DNA from: an uncultured Aquimarina sp.
GTDB lineage: Bacteria > Bacteroidota > Bacteroidia > Flavobacteriales > Flavobacteriaceae
DNA: 64,000 nucleotides
Direction of reading: 5' to 3'
Assembly (NCBI GenBank): GCA_947502885.1
Contig: CANNBP010000003.1
Location: 310,001 to 374,000 of the forward strand
How positions within the stretch are numbered: position 1 is the first letter of the stretch; each line of letters begins with the position of its first letter. A program made the position numbers and the translations under genes. The notes under the pieces were generated by a model. The model saw only the letters and a list, made by a program, of their open reading frames with translations, was not told where the DNA came from and ran no database searches. Positions 56,442 to 64,000 of this stretch are shown piece by piece.

Positions 56442-59400
56442 TTAAAATCCTACATTAAGTGAAAGAGTATATTGTTTAGAAACGGGATATGCAACACCAC
56501 CTGTTCTAAAAAATTCAGGATCTTGTCCTTTTAACTTCTTATCAGAATAAATCAAAAATGGATTCGTTGACTGCAATGTTAGTTTTACATTAGAAAGTTT
56601 AAGTAAGGCTAACATTTCTTTGTCGAAAGAATAGGATAATGAAATGTTTTTCATTCTCACAAAACTTCCGTCTGCAATTCTTTCTGATGAATAATTATAG
56701 GCATTATACGCTCTTGCTATTTGATTCGTTCCGACTTCGTTAATAAGTCTTCTTGAAGGAATAACAGGTATATTAGTTCTGTTTTCGTCACCTGGAGATA
56801 TCCATCTATCTGTAAATTCTTTAGGAAAAACTGATAAATCACTATATAAAGATGAATAAGATGGGTGTAATCTTATTTTATTACCTGCAGAGAATGTAGC
56901 AAAAAAGCTAAGTCCCCAGTTCTTATAAGTAAAGTTATTAGATATACCTCCTGAGTAATTAGGCTCTACAGAACCTTCATACTTTAAATACTCCAAAATA
57001 TCTTCGGTTTCCTGAAAATTAATTCCAGTAATAGGATCTCTATCATCATTAAACACAAAAGTTGGTACTCCTCTATCGTCTAATTTATCAAACTGAAAAG
57101 AAAACAATGACCCTCTTGGAAAACCTATAGCATTTCCTCCGGTTTGAGATACTAAATCAAAAACATTTGGTCTTTGTTGTAACTCTGTAATTTCTTGATC
57201 AAAATAAGAAAAGTTAACCGTTGTACTCCACTTAAAGTTAGGAGTAACAATATTATTAGTGTTTAACTGAATTTCAATACCATTGGTAGTCATATTAGCA
57301 TTATTTGCTAATTTAATATCCTGTCCACCGATTCCCGAAGTTCTTACTTCATCTATTAAGTCTTTACCTTTTCTGAAATATACATCTGCAACAAGAGAGA
57401 TTCTATTATCAAAGAATCCTGCTTCTAATCCTAGGTTTAATTCTAGAGTTTTTTCCCAAGTAAGTTCTGTATTCTGAAGATCATCAATATTAATTGCGTT
57501 CTCTCTGGTATTTGGATTAAATCTATCGGTAAGTACGTTTCTAAATACCGCTAAATTATTACTTGCATTATCTGCTAATAATCCTACTAAACCATAACTA
57601 GGGCGAAATGCCAATTTTGATATCCAGCTTACATCTTGAACAAATGGTTCTTTATCAATATTCCATTTTGCTCCCACATTATAGGTAGGCAACCATCGTG
57701 TACTAGAAGATTGTCCTGCTCTATTTGACCCTTCATAGTTTCCTGTAACATTTAAAATATATTTTTTATCAAATGCATAGGTCGCAGTAGTAAAGAAAGT
57801 CATTCCTCTTTCTCTATTTTGTGTCAACCCGAAGTAGTTACCTCCATCTAATATCAATTTATTGATAATATCTGGATTTGTAAATGGTACACCTCCTTTA
57901 GAAAACTGATATCCAAAACCTCTATTAAAGCTTTGTTCTCTGTTTACAAATCTAAATTCTTGTCCGAGATACACGCGAAGGTCGTTTTTATCACCTATTT
58001 CTTTTGTGAAATCTAATGTATTTCTAAAGTTATAGGTAGTAATTCTGTTTTCTCTTCGCGAGTAAATCCCTCCTGATGGTAATACAACTTGCGGTCTAGA
58101 ATTGGGGTTTTCTGGATCGGTAAATAAAAATATATTAGCATCTTCGACAATTGTAGTTTCATTAGATCTATATGCACCAGCAACATTTGAATCTTCCCTT
58201 ACCTTATGCTCATTAGTTGAGTTTGCGTATCGCGCTGTACCAAGAAAATTATATTTTAAATCTTCAGTTAATTTGGTTTCAAATTCTCCTTGAAACTTCA
58301 GATCAAGAACTGTCAACTCGGTTGTATTAGTTTCTAGTTCATTTAAAATATTAAATGGTGCCCAATTATATCTCGTATATTCAAGATTACCTTGATTATC
58401 TCTAGGGCGAATAGCACGGCTTGTATTTAAAGCATAACTAAAAGGGTTGATATCAAAATCTCTGTTGAAACTTCCATTAACGACATCTGTTTGTCTGTCA
58501 AAAGAACCTGGTGCATTTTGATCTCTATATGATCCTTGTAAAAGGACCGTAGCTTTATGTTTTTTACCTATATAATAGGTGTTTCTTAAATTACCTGTAA
58601 GTCTTCTAACTCTGTCAGCAATAGTCCATCCCGGATCTGCATAGTATCCAATAGAGGCATACTGTGCAGAATGTTCTCCACCACCAGAAAAACTCAGAGA
58701 ATGACTTTGTGTAGGAGTTGAACGAAAAAGTGTTTTAAACCAGTCCGTATTGGCTAATTCATACTGTTGTAAAAAACGAGCTTTCGCTTCAGGAGTGTTA
58801 GCTAACAAAAAAGAGTTAGTTTCCGGGTTGAACGTGTTTATTCTATTATACATTAGGTTATAAATCCCTCCAAATCTTCCTTGTAAACTACTAGGAAGAC
58901 TAAGAAAACCTTTGTTTTCTAATTCCCTATATATAGAAACTGTTTCTTGAGAATTTAACAAGTTAAACTGACTATATTTTGGAATCGCACGAACTGCATA
59001 CTCAGATGAGTAACTTACAGTTGTCTTTTGGTTTCTTTTTCCTGTCTTGGTAGTAATAACCACTACCCCATTAAGTGCTCTAGCACCGTATAAAGCGGTT
59101 GCAGATGCATCTTTTAATATCTCTATACTTTCTACATCTGCAGCATTTAGACCTGCTACTGCCGAACTTAATAACGTATTGGTATCACCCGATACTAGAT
59201 CATTAAGCGAAAGGTTAATTATTTCTTCTTGAATAGCCCCATCAATAATCCAAATTGGTTTTGTGTCTCCCAATATAGAAGATGATCCTCGAATTGTAAT
59301 TTTTGGAGTAGCTCCAAAAGTTCCCGTCACGTTTTGAATAGATACACCGGCTGCTCTTCCTTCTAAAGATCGTGATACATCTGGAACTCCTTCGAGTTTA

Positions 59401-60104
59401 ATATCTGCCGCTTTTAAGGATTGCGACGCTCCTGTAAAAAATACTTTCTTAATGTTTTGATAACCTGTAATAACAACCTCTTCTAATCCTTCAACATCAT
59501 CCTCTAATGTTACGTCGATTTCATTACTATCACCTACGGTTACCTTTTTACTTTGCATTCCTATATAACTAAAAACCAAAACTTGCCCTTTGGTTGCAGG
59601 AATAACATAATTACCATCAAAATCACTAGTTACCCCTTTATTCTCTCCTTCTATTAATACTGTAACTCCTAACAAGGGGGTTCCTTTTGTATCTGTAACT
59701 TTTCCCGAAACAGTTTGTTGAATTACATTAGGCTTATCTTCCTTTGTAATAATAACCTGTCTGTCAATAATTTTGAAAGCGAGATTATTGTTACCTAGAA
59801 CTCTTTTCAGTATTGATGCTATTGATTCCTTTTTGGTGGTTAAGGATACTTTCTTCAATTCATCAACTACGTCATCATTGTAAAAGAAAATAAAACTGCT
59901 TTTTTTCTGAATTTCTTCAAAAAATCGTTCAATACTTACCTCATTTACATCTATATCTATTTTCTTTTGCCCATATGCATTTTTAGCATAAATACTACTT
60001 AAACCAAAACACAAGCATAAAACATAAGTTTTAATCATACTCCATATGAGTTTTTCAAGTCCTTTTTTTGTAATTAAAGGAACCCTCGTATTTTTTTTAT
60101 TCAT
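56442..60104 (-). CDS. SusC/RagA-family TonB-linked receptor with N-terminal STN domain
   Basis: 1220 aa. Membrane-type signal at 22-45, STN (secretin/TonB N-terminal) domain at about 47-118, CarboxypepD_reg-like domain 132-215 with VSGKVTDTKGTPLLGVTV, a TonB-box-like EEVVITGYQN, plug with ESIEILKDASATALYGARA, then the barrel. The STN domain marks receptors that signal to a FecR anti-sigma factor. The FecR and sigma genes follow upstream, so substrate entry may induce this operon. Confidence 0.93.
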   Translation of the reverse strand: MNKKNTRVPLITKKGLEKLIWSMIKTYVLCLCFGLSSIYAKNAYGQKKIDIDVNEVSIERFFEEIQKKSSFIFFYNDDVVDELKKVSLTTKKESIASILKRVLGNNNLAFKIIDRQVIITKEDKPNVIQQTVSGKVTDTKGTPLLGVTVLIEGENKGVTSDFDGNYVIPATKGQVLVFSYIGMQSKKVTVGDSNEIDVTLEDDVEGLEEVVITGYQNIKKVFFTGASQSLKAADIKLEGVPDVSRSLEGRAAGVSIQNVTGTFGATPKITIRGSSSILGDTKPIWIIDGAIQEEIINLSLNDLVSGDTNTLLSSAVAGLNAADVESIEILKDASATALYGARALNGVVVITTKTGKRNQKTTVSYSSEYAVRAIPKYSQFNLLNSQETVSIYRELENKGFLSLPSSLQGRFGGIYNLMYNRINTFNPETNSFLLANTPEAKARFLQQYELANTDWFKTLFRSTPTQSHSLSFSGGGEHSAQYASIGYYADPGWTIADRVRRLTGNLRNTYYIGKKHKATVLLQGSYRDQNAPGSFDRQTDVVNGSFNRDFDINPFSYALNTSRAIRPRDNQGNLEYTRYNWAPFNILNELETNTTELTVLDLKFQGEFETKLTEDLKYNFLGTARYANSTNEHKVREDSNVAGAYRSNETTIVEDANIFLFTDPENPNSRPQVVLPSGGIYSRRENRITTYNFRNTLDFTKEIGDKNDLRVYLGQEFRFVNREQSFNRGFGYQFSKGGVPFTNPDIINKLILDGGNYFGLTQNRERGMTFFTTATYAFDKKYILNVTGNYEGSNRAGQSSSTRWLPTYNVGAKWNIDKEPFVQDVSWISKLAFRPSYGLVGLLADNASNNLAVFRNVLTDRFNPNTRENAINIDDLQNTELTWEKTLELNLGLEAGFFDNRISLVADVYFRKGKDLIDEVRTSGIGGQDIKLANNANMTTNGIEIQLNTNNIVTPNFKWSTTVNFSYFDQEITELQQRPNVFDLVSQTGGNAIGFPRGSLFSFQFDKLDDRGVPTFVFNDDRDPITGINFQETEDILEYLKYEGSVEPNYSGGISNNFTYKNWGLSFFATFSAGNKIRLHPSYSSLYSDLSVFPKEFTDRWISPGDENRTNIPVIPSRRLINEVGTNQIARAYNAYNYSSERIADGSFVRMKNISLSYSFDKEMLALLKLSNVKLTLQSTNPFLIYSDKKLKGQDPEFFRTGGVAYPVSKQYTLSLNVGF

Positions 60105-60160
60105 ATTTTTGTTGTCTGTTTATAAATGTTGTTTACTACAATGTTTACTTTATTATAAGT

Positions 60161-60190
60161 CAGAAGATGTTGCCGCATCTTCTGGCTTTT
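60161..60190 (+). terminator. Hairpin plus T-run between FecR and SusC, facing the plus strand
   Basis: CAGAAGATG/CATCTTCTG (60161-60169 with 60176-60184) is followed on the plus strand by GGCTTTTTTT. The flanking genes are on the minus strand, so it would stop antisense transcription or form a structure in the fecR-susC gap. Confidence 0.6.
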
Positions 60191-60229
60191 TTTGTTTTCC
60201 GCTATCTACTACTCACTCATAAATTTTTA

Positions 60230-61276
60230 TTAATTAATAATTATTTGATTGTCTATCTTTTGATAATTAAATTTTGATGTCTCTTTAAGAAGCTCCATAA
60301 CCTCCTCTATTGTATCTTTTAAATCTAAAGAACCAGAGAACTTAAGTTCTTTCAACATTGCCTCGTTAAGTACTATTTTAACATTATAGTATCGAGATAC
60401 TTTTCTTAAGATATTGGTTAAACTCTCGCTATGAAAAATAAAGAACCCATCTCTCCAAGACATATACTCATCTACATTTACAGTTTTTTTACTTATCTCT
60501 TTTGTACTCCTACTATAAGAAGCCATTGTACCAGGAGTAATTCTTGTGGTAGAAGAGCCAAATAACGAATTTGATGCATATTTAATTTCAACACTTCCAC
60601 TTTTCAAAGTAGTTTGTGTAAAATCATCATCGCTATAGTTACTTACATTAAAAACAGTTCCTAATACTTCTACACGGTTATCTTTGGTAAGCACATAAAA
60701 AGGTCTTTCTTTATTATGGGTAACTTCAAAAATTGCTTCTCCCTCTAAATAAACTTCTCGTTTATCTTCTTTAAAAGAAGCTAAGTATGTTAGTTTACTA
60801 CCAGAATTCATCCACACCTTTGATCCATCTGATAATGTAATAAATGATCTTTTCCCGTAGGGTACTATTATAGAATTGTAAATCTCTATTTTAGAAACTG
60901 TGTCTTTATACGCAATATTCTCATTATTAACTTTTATAGTTCCTCCATTATTAGAATAAACTATAGATGGTGCTTCTTCTTTTAAATTAATTACTTCTTG
61001 ATTACTTAATACTACCTTAACATCTCCATCATGTATAGGAGCCGTTGTTTTATTAACTTCGACATACTGTTCGATATAATTCTTTGACTCTCTCATTTGA
61101 TAAAAAAATGAAACTCCAAAGATGAAAAGAACCGACGCTGCAACAGAAAAATAAATACTTCTCTTCTTTCTTTTTCGTTTGCGTTCTATAGTATGCTTTT
61201 TGATAGAATGATGAATTCGATTTTTTAATTGAATTTTTTCATCCTCATTTATTTGATGAATTTTTTTAATATTCAT
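60230..61276 (-). CDS. FecR-family anti-sigma regulator
   Basis: 348 aa. A short basic cytoplasmic N-terminus (about 1-41) leads to one membrane helix (about 42-60) and a periplasmic FecR domain with VPYGKRSFITLSDGSKVWMNSGSKLTY and a FNVSNYSDD stretch, ending in a DUF4974-like module (about 275-345). It would pass a signal from the SusC STN domain to the ECF sigma factor. The gene is 125 bp upstream of SusC and divergent from the sigma gene. Confidence 0.9.
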   Translation of the reverse strand: MNIKKIHQINEDEKIQLKNRIHHSIKKHTIERKRKRKKRSIYFSVAASVLFIFGVSFFYQMRESKNYIEQYVEVNKTTAPIHDGDVKVVLSNQEVINLKEEAPSIVYSNNGGTIKVNNENIAYKDTVSKIEIYNSIIVPYGKRSFITLSDGSKVWMNSGSKLTYLASFKEDKREVYLEGEAIFEVTHNKERPFYVLTKDNRVEVLGTVFNVSNYSDDDFTQTTLKSGSVEIKYASNSLFGSSTTRITPGTMASYSRSTKEISKKTVNVDEYMSWRDGFFIFHSESLTNILRKVSRYYNVKIVLNEAMLKELKFSGSLDLKDTIEEVMELLKETSKFNYQKIDNQIIIN

Positions 61277-61645
61277 TTAGGACATTCTTTGTTTTAGAAT
61301 TTAATATTTGTTTCGGTTCTCATTATACTAAAGGAAGGAAAAGAGAAAACATAGACACTTTTTTTAATATTTTTTTTAGTTTTCTTGTTAATTAAATATT
61401 AAATACCTTATTTACAATAAGTTAAATCCGTAGTTTTTTTTTCATCATTTTCTTGCATATGCTTCATTTTACCCATATAAATGCTCTACTCCCAGTTATT
61501 TACACCTGTTTTTTCTACAAAAATAGAAGGTCTTAAAAAAACAATAATATTATATATGATTACTCCTATTATTTGTGTATTTTAAATAAGTTTTTATCTT
61601 TAAGCATTGTACTTATTACAAGTTCTTAGAACATGGATTAACTTT

Positions 61646-62206
61646 ATGCAAAACAATACAGAGAAGGGAATTCTTTTATGGAAGCAAATAAGAAAGGATG
61701 ATCTAGTTGCTTTAAGCGAATTATATAACATATATATAAATTCTCTTTATTCTTATGGTATGAAATACACTCGGGATTCTGACCGAGTAAAGGACTGTAT
61801 CCATGATTTATTTTTGGATATATATAAGTATAGAAAAACACTTTCAGACGTAACCAATGTCGAATACTACTTATACAGATCTCTAAAAAGAAAAGTCAAT
61901 AAACCTCATTTTGGAAAATTAAAGGTAGTTGCTTCAGAAGTATCAACAATGAACCTTTCTCAAGAAGAAGATTCTGCAGAGCAAGTAATGATCAAAAAAG
62001 AAATCAGTTCTGAATATTCATCAAGATTAGAAAATGCATTGTATGATCTTCCTGTAAAACAAAGAGAGGTAATTTTTTTTAGATACCATATGGAAAAAAG
62101 TTACGAAGAAATTGCTCAATTAACAGATAATACGGTCGAGACTGTAAGAACTATAGTCTACCGTGCTATTAAAAGACTTCGTTCTAACCTACAAAAAGAT
62201 CTTTAA
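61646..62206 (+). CDS. ECF RNA polymerase sigma factor
   Basis: 186 aa from the ATG at 61646 (MQNNTEKG); a TTG start at 61607 would add 13 residues without need. Sigma-70 region 2 (about 20-85, LYNIYINSLYSYGMKYT..SDRVKDCIHDLFLDIY) and region 4 (about 130-180, LPVKQREVIFFRYHMEKSYEEIA...VYRAIKRLRS) are present. It is head-to-head with the FecR gene across a 369-bp AT-rich gap (61277-61645) that must hold both promoters; no promoter is called. It probably drives the SusCD operon and maybe chitinases. Confidence 0.92.
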   Translation: MQNNTEKGILLWKQIRKDDLVALSELYNIYINSLYSYGMKYTRDSDRVKDCIHDLFLDIYKYRKTLSDVTNVEYYLYRSLKRKVNKPHFGKLKVVASEVSTMNLSQEEDSAEQVMIKKEISSEYSSRLENALYDLPVKQREVIFFRYHMEKSYEEIAQLTDNTVETVRTIVYRAIKRLRSNLQKDL

Positions 62207-62609
62207 CATTTTAAGGTTATCCTTTATTCATTTTTTTCTATTGCCCAAGGCCCAAGCATTTTGTAATCCTACCTAAGTTCTTTATATAGTATACACTATT
62301 GTAGATGGTACCAAGACCACTCATTTATTTTGCCTCTCCCTCTTTCTAAAGAAAGAGACAATCATCGTTTAAGAATTTACTTTTGCTTCCTTTCTCTATT
62401 ATTAAATTACAAAACAAATCTAAAGGAGCCCGTCGAAGAGCTCTTATCAAAAAAAACGAAAAAAAATCACCGATCCCGGAAAATGAAACTCCTTTGTTGT
62501 ACTCTTGTCTCGGAAACAAAAAAGCTTATTAAATACATAAAATATAATAAGTGAAGCGTAACATAATGTTACCTCACGACATTAAAATATAAAAACGTTG
62601 AATTTCTAT

Positions 62610-62674
62610 GGTAAGATTACTTTAAAAACACATCAAAGTTTCAAAAAATAAAACTCTGATGTTATGATCTTACC
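62610..62674. other. Nested imperfect inverted repeat in a 630-bp gap
   Basis: Outer arms GGTAAGAT (62610-62617) and ATCTTACC (62667-62674) enclose ACATCAAAGTTT and AAACTCTGATGT, which pair with one mismatch. It could be a termination or structured-RNA element, or a small repeat. The rest of the gap (62207-62836) shows no convincing gene. Confidence 0.5.
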
Positions 62675-62836
62675 TTAGAAAGAATTTTAAAATAAAAAAC
62701 AGCAACTTTTGAGTTGTTTATCTATGATTTATACCTGTTTAACAAAAAGGAAATTTTCTCCTCAAGCTTATTAGGAACATGTTGTAGGTTTGCGCCCTCA
62801 AAATAAAATTGGAAAACAAACAAGTACGTATCATTT

Positions 62837-64000
62837 ATGAAAAAACAAATGCAGATTAAGTTATTAGCTATGTTGCTAATACTTTGGAGTGGTTTTAGTA
62901 CTGCCCAAGACATAGAACCTTTATTCTCGATGGATTTACCTTCTGTAGTGGCGACTTCACCAGAGTCAGCCAGTTTGGGGCGTTATGGGGGGCTTTCTCA
63001 TGGCTCTGCCACTGGGCAAATGAGCCATACCATTCCTTTATACAATATTCCTTTAAAAAGTGGAGGCTGGAGCGTATCATTAGGGTATAATTACAGTGGT
63101 CTTAAATTAGAAGGCAAACCCTCATTAAGTGGATTGGGTTGGACTCTCATGGCAGGAGGGGTTGTAAATCGAGAGGTTCGAGGTATTGCCGATGATTCGC
63201 AGTATGGGTATTATGGTAGAGAGAGTAAACGAGCATTGGTAAAACAATATGCGACTTCACAAGATCATTCTAATCCACTTTCTTTACATACTATGCGTAA
63301 ATTTATGAGTAAGAAATGGGATGCCGAGCCCGATAAGTATACTGTATCGGTAGCTGGGCTTAATTTTTCATTTAAACTTGATGAAGATAAAAAACCGGTA
63401 TACTTATCCAAACATGCTCATAAGGTTTATGTTGATTTCAATTCTTCTACTTTTAAAATAGATCAGTTTACAATAGTTGCCAGTAATGGGGTAAACTATT
63501 TTTTTGAGGAAAAAGAACAAAGTGTTCCTTTGGATAGGGGGCAAGAAGAGGACTTAGATCCATTGGCATATACCGACACAAGTTGGGTGTTAACTAGAGT
63601 TGTATACCCTAATAGTGAAGAACTTACGTTTAGTTATGGTGTAGATGAGTTGCACAGTTATGATTTTATGGCTAGCGGTTTTGTTGCAGAAGATAGAAAC
63701 GGATGTCAAGAAGAGTGTCTTACTCCTAATTATAAACTAGCTGGATCTTATGAAGATGTAACCACACATTCTGTTGTAAAAAGACGTGTACTTACGGCCA
63801 TAGGATTTCCTATGGGAAGTATTCATTTTGGAGTACGCAGAAGTACAGCGAGCACTCCCGACAATCGAACTTTATATACTACAATGACTGTACAAGATGT
63901 TCATGATAAGGTCATTGAATCCTATGATTTTGAATACGAAGGAGATCGTGATCTTTTAACAAGTATCAAACAAAAAGGAAAACAGTTTTATGATTTTGAA
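62837..64000 (+). CDS. RHS/SpvB-like secreted protein (3' end outside window)
   Basis: Starts at ATG 62837; 388 complete codons are open to the right edge, so the protein is cut off. Signal peptide to about 24 (FSTAQ). The visible part has the N-terminal region typical of large Bacteroidetes RHS/YD-repeat proteins: IPLYNIPLKSGGWSVSLGYNYSGLKL, GWTLMAGGVVNREVRG, and later SWVLTRVVYPNSEELTFSYG. No YD repeats are reached yet. Such proteins are surface or toxin-delivery giants, and the class cannot be told from this end. Confidence 0.75.
   Translation, partial: MKKQMQIKLLAMLLILWSGFSTAQDIEPLFSMDLPSVVATSPESASLGRYGGLSHGSATGQMSHTIPLYNIPLKSGGWSVSLGYNYSGLKLEGKPSLSGLGWTLMAGGVVNREVRGIADDSQYGYYGRESKRALVKQYATSQDHSNPLSLHTMRKFMSKKWDAEPDKYTVSVAGLNFSFKLDEDKKPVYLSKHAHKVYVDFNSSTFKIDQFTIVASNGVNYFFEEKEQSVPLDRGQEEDLDPLAYTDTSWVLTRVVYPNSEELTFSYGVDELHSYDFMASGFVAEDRNGCQEECLTPNYKLAGSYEDVTTHSVVKRRVLTAIGFPMGSIHFGVRRSTASTPDNRTLYTTMTVQDVHDKVIESYDFEYEGDRDLLTSIKQKGKQFYDFE

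Noticed and set aside
62330..62554. Plus-strand frame of 74 codons in the 62.2-62.8 kb gap
   Set aside because: Lys/Leu-rich, no ribosome binding site or family match; probably chance in AT-rich sequence.

Overview
The window comes from an AT-rich (roughly one third GC by eye) marine-type Bacteroidetes genome, most likely family Flavobacteriaceae. The evidence is SusC/SusD outer-membrane pairs, many proteins ending in a type IX secretion (T9SS) sorting domain, LytS/LytTR two-component pairs, an ECF sigma factor with a FecR partner, and small lipoproteins with a late lipobox Cys. The dense set of chitin enzymes (three GH18, one GH19, one AA10) would suit a chitinolytic genus such as Aquimarina; that genus guess is inference.

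Region 1 (1-9.3 kb, plus strand) is housekeeping. It holds the polyamine genes speA (cut by the left edge), speB and a deoxyhypusine-synthase-like gene, then a 99-aa protein, a VOC protein, an RMD1/DUF155 protein and a protease-domain/RimK-like ATP-grasp ligase, closely packed and partly overlapping. A Nudix hydrolase, two related small acidic proteins (one cytoplasmic, one secreted), a small lipoprotein and NADP-type glutamate dehydrogenase (gdhA) follow.

Region 2 (9.3-22.5 kb, mostly minus strand) is less familiar. It has a DUF6261-like gene, a 41-bp tandem hairpin repeat, two unrecognised plus-strand genes with a long imperfect inverted repeat between them, a LytTR regulator with its LytS-type kinase, secreted proteins of unknown role, a degenerate gluzincin-like protein, a TPR-linked second LytS kinase whose catalytic part closely matches the first, a three-cadherin lipoprotein and a TRIC-type channel.

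Region 3 (22.6-33.7 kb, plus strand) is envelope biology. It contains a PD40 protein, a small Cys-motif protein, a TonB receptor with a PepSY membrane protein and a 42-aa membrane peptide (probably metal uptake), two coiled-coil envelope proteins, a BlaI/BlaR1-like pair with a triple-dyad operator, and a secreted M43 protease carrying duplicated chitin-binding-like modules.

Region 4 (33.8-62.2 kb, mostly minus strand) is a chitin-degradation locus. It has two GH18 chitinases, an orphan LytTR regulator, a very large PD40-amidohydrolase fusion, an AA10 lytic polysaccharide monooxygenase, a third GH18 and a GH19. Next comes a SusC-SusD-zinc metallohydrolase-DUF4302 operon with a FecR anti-sigma factor and a divergent ECF sigma factor. 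The secreted enzymes share CBM5/12-like and Ig-like modules and T9SS tails, so they probably cut crystalline chitin outside the cell; the SusCD pair may import products, with the STN-FecR-sigma relay sensing uptake. The window ends in the 5' part of an RHS/SpvB-like secreted protein. No rRNA, tRNA, CRISPR array or transposase was recognised by eye.
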